From contig CAJWXO010000074.1 of NCBI GenBank assembly GCA_913049755.1, forward strand, positions 1 to 5,763: DNA of 5,763 bases, written 5' to 3'. The translations under genes and the position numbers were made by a program. This stretch comes from an uncultured Cryomorphaceae bacterium. Its GTDB lineage: Bacteria > Bacteroidota > Bacteroidia > Flavobacteriales > Schleiferiaceae. Below, piece by piece: positions 1 to 5,763 of this stretch. Each line of letters starts with the position of its first letter. Position 1 is the stretch's first letter. The notes beneath the pieces were generated by a model. That model was not told the DNA's origin and did no database searches. It saw only the letters and a program-made list of their open reading frames with translations.

Positions 1-1
1 A

Positions 2-1876
2 ATGGTAATTTCCTATGGCATCTATTCTTTTCAAAAAGGTGAAATGAATTCTTGGGCAAAACGTTGTTTACTACTTTTTTTAGCAGCTATGTTGGGAGTA
101 GGTCCAAATTTTGGAAATCTATGGTCTTCCTATGCTTACACGCAAGAGTCCATGAGAGGTGGACACTCTGCTCTTACTGAAAATTCTCAAGAAGAGAATT
201 CCAAAGGGTTAGATTTCGACTATGCGATGAGCTGGTCATATGGCATTGGTGAAACCGTAAATCTTTTCATACCTAACGCAACAGGAGGCGGAGCTAAGCA
301 AGATTATGAAGGTACCGAAATAGTCGAAGTCCTAACAAATAACTTTTCAAAACAAATGCCACGATCCCAAGCGACAAAAGTTGCCAATCAGTATGCCGGA
401 AGTGTCTTGTATTTTGGAGATCAATCGTTAGTCAATGGGGCATACTATATCGGCGCAGTAGTTTTCTTATTTTTTGTCATTGGACTTTTCTCGGTAAAGG
501 GACCACTTCTTTGGGGTAGTGTGTCAGCATTATTAATTACTTTGATTTTAGCTTGGGGGAAACATGCTGAATTTATAAACAGTTTCATTTTTGAGTATTT
601 ACCTCTCTACAATAAGTTTCGAGTTCCGAGCATGGCACTAGTGATCGCATTTGTTATAATTCCACTTATTGGGTTCAAAGGGTTAGATATTTTGTTAGGA
701 GAAACTAAGGAAAAAGCTCAAAAAATACTGGTGCGTTCCTCATTAATTACTGGTGGTTTTGCATTACTAATTTGGCTTTTAGGACCCTCATTACTTGGCT
801 TAGCCGGGCCAAATGACGCAAACTTATCTAGTCAAGGATTCCCAATGGATGTGATCTTGAATGATCGCAAATCACTTTTAAAAAGCTCTGCTTTACAAAC
901 TTTTCTTTTTATTATTTTATCCGCAGGTACTATTTGGTTATTCATTCAGAAGAAAATTAAAATTGGAGTCTTATTGCTGGCGCTGTGCTCTTTAACTCTT
1001 ATTGATTTATGGAAATTCGATAAAGATCAACTTGGTTCTGAAGATCTAATAACTTCAAGAAAATTAGACCAACAGCAAAAACCCAGTGCGACAGACTTAT
1101 TCATTTTGAAAGATAAGGATCCTCATTACAGAGTCTTAAACACGACTGTAAGCTTGACCTCCGATGCATATACATCTGCTCATCACAAATCTATTGGAGG
1201 TTACCATGGTGCCAAATTGGCGAGATACCAAGACCTTATTGAAAATCAGATGAGCAAAGGTAACATGTCTATTTTTAGTATGTTAAATGCTAAATGGTTT
1301 ATAGTATCAAATGGTGAGAAAAACACCACAGCGCAGGCAAACCCAGATGCATGCGGTCACGCTTGGTTCCCAGAAGAAATAAAGCTAGCAACCAGCCCAG
1401 ACGACGCAATGAATTCTCTGACTGATTTTAATCCAATGAAAACAGCAATTTTTGAACCTGATTTCATTTCAGAAGATGATGCTGAAAGATGGACTAATTT
1501 GCTCTCGACTAAAAATGATAGTACAAAAAATGCATCTATTCAATTAAAAAATTACGCACCGAATAAAATGATTTATTCTGTTTCAGATCTTAAACGTGAT
1601 CAGCTTGCAGTATTTTCTGAAATATACTATTCTGCGCCAAGTCAAGAATGGACAGCCACGGCCGATGGACAACAAATAGATATATTGAGGACTAATTATA
1701 TTTTGAGATCTGCAATAATACCTGCCAATACAAAAGAATTAGTTTTCACATTTAACCCTAAAACATATCATATTGGGGAAAAAGTAAACCTCGGATTTAG
1801 CATACTACTTTTTGCAGTAATAGGTTTTGCGGGATTTTCAGAGTATCGCCTGACCAATTCAAAGAATAAAGACTAA
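2..1876 (+). CDS. YfhO-family polytopic membrane protein, C-terminal part (5' end outside window)
   Basis: This is a large integral membrane protein of the YfhO family, whose studied Bacillus member is implicated in glycosylating cell-surface polymers; the substrate here is unknown. The visible 624 residues run to a TAA at 1874-1876. Hydrophobic stretches that look like membrane spans lie near residues 21-36, 146-163, 167-185, 209-228, 245-265, 297-315, 320-336 and 595-612. Between the last two is a soluble region of about 250 residues, probably extracytoplasmic. Family-like motifs are SWSYGIGETVNLFIPN (77-92), FEYLPLYNKFRVPSMAL (197-213), GGYHGAKLARYQDL (399-412), ACGHAWF (450-456) and the FSEIYYS...DGQQ...TNYILRSA segment (538-571). 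Full-length Bacteroidota relatives are, from memory, a little over 800 residues, so about 200 are missing. The frame is open to the window edge, and the ATG at position 2 is taken as an internal methionine. The gene sits 7 bases before a glycosyltransferase gene on the same strand, which supports a role in surface glycan synthesis. Family assignment is firm; the exact reaction is not known. Confidence 0.9.
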   Translation: MVISYGIYSFQKGEMNSWAKRCLLLFLAAMLGVGPNFGNLWSSYAYTQESMRGGHSALTENSQEENSKGLDFDYAMSWSYGIGETVNLFIPNATGGGAKQDYEGTEIVEVLTNNFSKQMPRSQATKVANQYAGSVLYFGDQSLVNGAYYIGAVVFLFFVIGLFSVKGPLLWGSVSALLITLILAWGKHAEFINSFIFEYLPLYNKFRVPSMALVIAFVIIPLIGFKGLDILLGETKEKAQKILVRSSLITGGFALLIWLLGPSLLGLAGPNDANLSSQGFPMDVILNDRKSLLKSSALQTFLFIILSAGTIWLFIQKKIKIGVLLLALCSLTLIDLWKFDKDQLGSEDLITSRKLDQQQKPSATDLFILKDKDPHYRVLNTTVSLTSDAYTSAHHKSIGGYHGAKLARYQDLIENQMSKGNMSIFSMLNAKWFIVSNGEKNTTAQANPDACGHAWFPEEIKLATSPDDAMNSLTDFNPMKTAIFEPDFISEDDAERWTNLLSTKNDSTKNASIQLKNYAPNKMIYSVSDLKRDQLAVFSEIYYSAPSQEWTATADGQQIDILRTNYILRSAIIPANTKELVFTFNPKTYHIGEKVNLGFSILLFAVIGFAGFSEYRLTNSKNKD

Positions 1877-1883
1877 GAAACTA

Positions 1884-3179
1884 ATGAGGTTACTTGTTAT
1901 TACCTATTATTGGCCTCCATCAGGCGGTCCAGGTGTGCAACGCTGGCTAAAAACTAGTATCGAGCTTCTTAAGAAAGGAATAGATGTAGAGGTATTAACA
2001 GTAGACGATAAATTTGCAACTTACCCTCTACTAGACCCCACTTTAGTTACAGAGACCAAGAATATCAAAGTTCATAAAACTGATTCAGTAAACTGGTTTA
2101 ATAGTTATCAAAAGATCACTAGAAGAAAAGAAATACCATTCAGTGGTTTTGCAAATCAAGCAGGAAAGCCTGGCCCCATTCAAAAGATTTCACGATTTAT
2201 AAGAGGTAATTTTTTCTTACCGGACCCAAGGCGTGGATGGAATAAATACGCTTTTAAAAAAGCTATCGATCTTCATAGTAAACAGTCATTTGATGTCATA
2301 ATCACAAGTGGCCCGCCCCATTCCACTCATTTAATAGGAAAAGCTCTGAGAAAAAAAATAAATTGCCTTTGGTATGCAGATTTTCGCGATCCATGGACAG
2401 ATATTTATTATTACAAACAATTCTACCCATTGTTTTTTGCAAGGTTATATGACAAGAGATTAGAAAGAAGTGTGTTAAAAGAATCAGATGGAATATTTAC
2501 TGTAAGTAAAGATTTGATTAGAATATTAAATAACAAAGAACCAGAAATTGATAAGGATAAATTCTTGGAAATACCAAATGGCTATGATCCAAAAGATTTT
2601 TCCAAAACAAAAAACCCGTCTAAAAACAAAATTTTCACTTTAGTTTACACGGGCACTTTAACGCTTGATTATCCACTCGGGTTGCTTTACTATTCTTTGG
2701 AGAAAATAGTTGAAAAAAGGGATGATGATTTTTGTCTTAAAATAGCAGGAAGACCAGCAAAAGAATGTGTCAATCATCTTACTGAATTATCAAATAAATA
2801 TTTAAACTTTCAATTTGAATCTCTTGGCTATATTTCCCACAGAGAGTCTGTCGCATTAATGGAATCGGCAGATTCTCTTTTACTATTAATTCCTGAAATT
2901 GCTGAAAATAAGGGAATACTCACTGGTAAAATTTTTGAATATATTGGAAGCGGATTACCTGTCTGGGGATTTGGGCCTATTGACGGTGACGCTCAAGATA
3001 TTTTACATAAATGTGAAGCAGGTAGTCTTCATGAAGACTCTAAAACTGCCATTAAAGCGCTGGAAGAATATATTGATAAAAGGCCAAAAGGAGCACCAAT
3101 AAATCATCGAACAAAATATACTCGAGAAGGATTAGCTCAAAAAATTCTTGAGAGAATTTTACGAGATATAAAAAAATAA
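1884..3179 (+). CDS. GT-B fold glycosyltransferase (GT4/GT1-like), complete
   Basis: This 431-residue protein probably transfers a sugar from a nucleotide donor to a surface-glycan acceptor in the cytoplasm or at the inner face of the membrane. The N-terminal half begins directly with a Rossmann strand and glycine-rich loop (MRLLVITYYWPPSGGPGVQRW, residues 2-21 of which form the core), followed by DVIITSGPPHSTHLIG (137-152) and WYADFRDPWTD (163-173), both typical of a Bacteroidota GT-B group. The C-terminal half has FTLVYTGTL (251-259), the strand and loop FCLKIAGRP (283-291), and the donor-binding segment KGILTGKIFEYIGSGLPVWG (343-362), where glutamate 352 lies in the place of the usual E in GT-B enzymes. 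The aromatic, basic stretch at 175-197 (YYYKQFYPLFFARLYDKRLER) could lie on the membrane. There is no signal peptide or clear membrane span. The ATG is preferred because the first beta strand begins at residue 2 and the upstream gene stops 7 bases before. No Shine-Dalgarno motif is seen, as is normal for Bacteroidota. Donor and acceptor cannot be assigned. Confidence 0.9.
   Translation: MRLLVITYYWPPSGGPGVQRWLKTSIELLKKGIDVEVLTVDDKFATYPLLDPTLVTETKNIKVHKTDSVNWFNSYQKITRRKEIPFSGFANQAGKPGPIQKISRFIRGNFFLPDPRRGWNKYAFKKAIDLHSKQSFDVIITSGPPHSTHLIGKALRKKINCLWYADFRDPWTDIYYYKQFYPLFFARLYDKRLERSVLKESDGIFTVSKDLIRILNNKEPEIDKDKFLEIPNGYDPKDFSKTKNPSKNKIFTLVYTGTLTLDYPLGLLYYSLEKIVEKRDDDFCLKIAGRPAKECVNHLTELSNKYLNFQFESLGYISHRESVALMESADSLLLLIPEIAENKGILTGKIFEYIGSGLPVWGFGPIDGDAQDILHKCEAGSLHEDSKTAIKALEEYIDKRPKGAPINHRTKYTREGLAQKILERILRDIKK
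3141..3160. repeat. Perfect 8-bp inverted repeat at end of glycosyltransferase gene; possible weak carB terminator
   Basis: AAAATTCT (3141-3148) and AGAATTTT (3153-3160) are exact reverse complements around the 4-base loop TGAG. The repeat lies inside the last codons of the glycosyltransferase gene. Read on the minus strand, the hairpin is followed at once by a run of T (complement of the A run at 3139-3144), which is the shape of an intrinsic terminator for transcripts leaving carB. On the plus strand no T run follows. The stem has only two G-C pairs, so it would be weak, and chance in AT-rich DNA is a real alternative. Confidence 0.25.
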
Positions 3180-3351
3180 ATGAAGCATTGGCATGGATCT
3201 GTTGAACGCAATTACTTTTAAATCCCTTGAGCTTATTTTACTTGGAATTTCGACTAGCAAATCAAAGCCATTCACCGGCTGCTTCGTTTCTTTGTGAATA
3301 AACCTTATTTCCTTATGCCTACCATCATGTATATAAAGACCGACGAAACTT
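3180..3351. other. Convergent intergenic gap between glycosyltransferase and carB
   Basis: These 172 bases separate the 3' ends of two genes that face each other, so no promoter is expected here. I see no tRNA, small RNA or strong GC-rich terminator. The only coding-like signal is a minus-strand reading frame that stays open from 3407 down to a TAA at 3159-3161 and therefore crosses the whole gap. It overlaps the end of carB in another frame. It has no ATG before its last dozen codons (3192-3194 and 3186-3188). Its translation, for example GLYIHDGRHKEIRFIHKET, looks somewhat protein-like but I recognise no family. It may be a decayed gene fragment or chance. Confidence 0.6.
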
Positions 3352-5763
3352 CTATTTTGATAAATAGTAATTCCTTTCCGAATATAATTTTCTAAATAAC
3401 GGATCTTTTAGATTTTTAATAAAATAAATTGCCTCACCTGTAGATTTCATCTGCGGACCTAGAGTTTTATTTACTCCAGGAAATTTGTGAAAACTAAAAA
3501 CCGGAACTTTTATAGCCCATCCCTCTAGCTTAGGATCAAAATTGAAATCCTTTACCTTTTTTTCACCTAACATAACTTTAACAGCAGAGTTCACATAGGA
3601 CTCTCCGTATGCCTTACAAATAAAAGGAACTGTTCTAGAAGCTCTAGGGTTTGCCTCAATAATGAATACTTTTTCATCCTTTACAGCAAATTGAATATTA
3701 ATTAAACCGACTGTACCGAGACCTTTAGCAATGGTCCGAGTATGATCAATAATTTGTTGCATCACTAATTGTCCCAAATTAAAAGGAGGTAAGGTTGCAT
3801 TGGAATCTCCCGAATGAACGCCACATGGTTCAATATGCTCCATTATTCCAATAATATAAACATCTTCCCCATCGCAGATTGCATCAGCTTCTGCTTCAAT
3901 AGCGCCATCTAGGTAATGATCCAAAAGAACCCTATTACCTGGAAAATTCTTGAATAATTCAATCACATGTGTTTCTAAGTCATCATCATTGATGACTATT
4001 TTCATTCCTTGGCCTCCAAGAACATATGAAGGTCTCACTAAAATCGGATAACCAAGTTTAGAAGCAACTTCACGAGCCTCATCAGCATGGGTAATAACAT
4101 CAAAATCAGGATAAGGAATATTGTATTCTTTTAACTTTGTTGAAAATCTACCGCGATCCTCTGCTAAATCCAGACTTTCGTAACTCGTTCCTAGGATTGG
4201 GATTCCAAATCTCTCCAATTTTTCTGCAAGTTTCAACGCTGTTTGACCACCTAATTGAACAATTACACCTTTAGGTTTTTCGTGTCTGATAATATCATAA
4301 ATATGTTCCCAGAAAACTGGCTCAAAGTATAACTTATCCGCGGTATCAAAGTCTGTAGAAACAGTTTCCGGATTACAATTAATCATAATTGTTTCATAAT
4401 TGCATTCTTTCGCAGCGAGAACTCCATGAACACATGAATAATCAAACTCAATACCCTGACCGATCCTGTTTGGCCCACTGCCAAGTACTACAACTTTTTC
4501 CCTATCACTCGCAATAACCTCATTTTCAGAAAAAGATTTCCCTGAAGAATCTTGCTGCGGTAATTCAAAAGTGCTATAATAATAAGGAGTCTGGGCTTCA
4601 AATTCAGCTGCGCAAGTATCAACTAATTTCCAAACTCTTTCTATACCCAAGCCTACACGTTTTTTATGTATTTCAGACTCCATACAATTAGTCATGTGAG
4701 CAATCTGTCTATCCGCAAAACCTTTCATTTTTGCGTTAAGTAGCAAATCAAAAGGTATAGAATCCAAAGTTTGATTCTCCAATTGGCTTTGAGTTTCAAC
4801 AAGATCTTCAAACTGTTTTAAAAACCAAATATCGATTTTTGTAATGTCATGTATTTTTCTCAGTGGAATACCCATTTGTATGGCGTCATAAATAACAAAG
4901 ACTCTATCCCAAGAAGCATTTTCAAGTTTATCAAGAATAATATTTTGATCTAAAATCCCCTTCCCATCAGCACCGAGACCATTTCTCCTTACTTCTAAAG
5001 ATTGAGCTGCTTTATGTATGGCTTCTTGAAAACTCCTACCTATGGCCATAACTTCACCCACAGACTTCATTTGAAGACCTAAACGACGATCAGCACCTTC
5101 AAACTTATCAAAGTTCCATCGAGGTATTTTTACTATTACATAATCTAATGTAGGCTCGAAGTAAGCTGTTGTAGTCTTTGTAATTTGGTTCTTTAATTCA
5201 TCTAAACTATATCCAATAGCCAACTTTGATGCAACTTTAGCTATGGGGTATCCAGTAGCCTTAGATGCCAACGCAGATGATCGAGAAACTCTTGGATTAA
5301 TCTCAATTGCGACAATTTTTTCTTCAGCATCTGGAGAAACTGCAAATTGGACATTACAGCCTCCTGCAAAATTACCAATGGAGCGCATCATATGAATAGC
5401 CATATCTCGCATTCTTTGATACGCTGTATCACTTAATGTCATTGCTGGTGCGACCGTTATAGAATCTCCCGTATGAATTCCCATAGGATCCATATTTTCA
5501 ATTGAGCAAATGATAATCACATTATCATTTTTATCTCTAAGCAATTCAAGTTCAAACTCCTTCCAACCCAATAAAGCCTTATCTATTAACACTTCGTGGA
5601 TAGGGCTAGCTTCCAATCCTCGCTGCAAAGCATCATCAAATTCTTCTTTGTTCCAAACAAATGACGCACCACTTCCACCAAGCGTAAAAGAAGCTCGAAC
5701 ACACAATGGAAAACCAAATTCTTGAGCTATTTCCTTACCCTTAAGATAGCTCTTAGCAATTTT
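3352..5763 (-). CDS. carB: Carbamoyl-phosphate synthase large subunit, short form without MGS domain (5' end outside window)
   Basis: CarB makes carbamoyl phosphate from bicarbonate, ATP and ammonia supplied by the glutaminase subunit CarA, feeding pyrimidine and arginine synthesis in the cytoplasm. The window shows 803 codons; the frame stays open to the right edge (first visible residues [16 protein letters not shown]), and about 150 N-terminal residues are missing. Counting from the leucine codon at 5704-5706 as residue 1, the first ATP-grasp domain covers about 1-205, with [10 protein letters not shown] (4-13), E50, Q120, E135, N137 and R139 matching E. coli R169, E215, Q285, E299, N301 and R303. 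The oligomerisation domain follows (about 230-395). The second half starts with [19 protein letters not shown] (406-424), and its ATP-grasp domain (about 526-745) keeps [10 protein letters not shown] with R558, Q672, E684, N686 and R688, equal to E. coli R715, Q829, E841, N843 and R845. Both active sites therefore look intact. The protein ends in YYLSK at a TAG (3352-3354), with no C-terminal MGS-like allosteric domain. The estimated full length of about 950 residues fits what I recall for flavobacterial CarB, against 1073 in E. coli. Confidence 0.97.
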   Translation of the reverse strand, partial: KIAKSYLKGKEIAQEFGFPLCVRASFTLGGSGASFVWNKEEFDDALQRGLEASPIHEVLIDKALLGWKEFELELLRDKNDNVIIICSIENMDPMGIHTGDSITVAPAMTLSDTAYQRMRDMAIHMMRSIGNFAGGCNVQFAVSPDAEEKIVAIEINPRVSRSSALASKATGYPIAKVASKLAIGYSLDELKNQITKTTTAYFEPTLDYVIVKIPRWNFDKFEGADRRLGLQMKSVGEVMAIGRSFQEAIHKAAQSLEVRRNGLGADGKGILDQNIILDKLENASWDRVFVIYDAIQMGIPLRKIHDITKIDIWFLKQFEDLVETQSQLENQTLDSIPFDLLLNAKMKGFADRQIAHMTNCMESEIHKKRVGLGIERVWKLVDTCAAEFEAQTPYYYSTFELPQQDSSGKSFSENEVIASDREKVVVLGSGPNRIGQGIEFDYSCVHGVLAAKECNYETIMINCNPETVSTDFDTADKLYFEPVFWEHIYDIIRHEKPKGVIVQLGGQTALKLAEKLERFGIPILGTSYESLDLAEDRGRFSTKLKEYNIPYPDFDVITHADEAREVASKLGYPILVRPSYVLGGQGMKIVINDDDLETHVIELFKNFPGNRVLLDHYLDGAIEAEADAICDGEDVYIIGIMEHIEPCGVHSGDSNATLPPFNLGQLVMQQIIDHTRTIAKGLGTVGLINIQFAVKDEKVFIIEANPRASRTVPFICKAYGESYVNSAVKVMLGEKKVKDFNFDPKLEGWAIKVPVFSFHKFPGVNKTLGPQMKSTGEAIYFIKNLKDPLFRKLYSERNYYLSK

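Noticed and set aside
2..4. ATG at the left edge as the start of the YfhO-family protein
   Set aside because: Starting here would remove about 200 residues and several membrane spans normal for the family. No upstream sequence is available to support it.
182..200. 7-bp inverted repeat AATTCTC / GAGAATT around a 5-base loop
   Set aside because: It lies within the YfhO coding sequence in AT-rich DNA, with no T run after it and no regulatory context.
2899..3102. A 67-codon plus-strand open frame inside the glycosyltransferase gene
   Set aside because: It lies wholly within a well-supported gene in another frame and its translation has no recognisable domain.
3180..3221. A 13-codon plus-strand frame beginning with the ATG right after the glycosyltransferase stop
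   Set aside because: It is very short, has no recognisable content and is likely chance.
3270..3299. 6-bp inverted repeat ATTCAC / GTGAAT in the convergent gap
   Set aside because: The loop is 18 bases and the stem short, with no T run after it, so it is not a credible terminator.
3352..3367. 6-bp inverted repeat CTATTT / AAATAG around TGAT over the carB stop codon
   Set aside because: The stem is almost all A-T and has no terminator-like tail; chance is the simplest explanation.
5704..5706. TTG as a start codon for carB
   Set aside because: This codon is a leucine inside the conserved [15 protein letters not shown] stretch. The same frame continues to the window edge with residues that fit CarB, so the true start lies outside.
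5510..5725. A 71-codon plus-strand open frame opposite carB
   Set aside because: It is antisense to conserved ATP-grasp coding sequence, is rich in serine and asparagine as such shadows often are, and has no recognisable family.

Overview
The window looks like ordinary chromosomal DNA from a member of the Bacteroidota, most likely a flavobacterium or close relative. The evidence is the AT-rich composition, the lack of a Shine-Dalgarno motif before the one internal gene start, and protein sequences of Bacteroidota type: a large YfhO membrane protein, a GT-B glycosyltransferase starting with a GGPGVQRW motif, and a short form of CarB ending in YLSK. No plasmid, phage, insertion sequence, CRISPR or RNA gene is visible.

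Layout. The left part, on the plus strand, holds the C-terminal three quarters or so of a YfhO-family polytopic membrane protein, whose 5' end lies outside the window. Seven bases after its stop codon comes a complete 431-residue glycosyltransferase, so the two are very probably co-transcribed. A 172-base convergent gap (3180-3351) follows. The right part, on the minus strand, is the large subunit of carbamoyl-phosphate synthase (carB). It is complete at its 3' end but runs off the right edge, so roughly the first 150 residues are missing.

Function. The plus-strand pair fits the building or decoration of a cell-surface glycan: a cytoplasmic GT-B enzyme using a nucleotide sugar, and a membrane protein resembling enzymes that act on the outer face. 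The acceptor and sugar cannot be read from the sequence. carB is a housekeeping gene for pyrimidine and arginine synthesis and only happens to lie tail to tail with the glycan genes.

No undescribed system was found. The points worth a second look are modest: the CarB form without an allosteric domain, an 82-codon open frame without a start codon that spans the convergent gap on the minus strand, and an AT-rich inverted repeat in the last codons of the glycosyltransferase gene that might end carB transcription.
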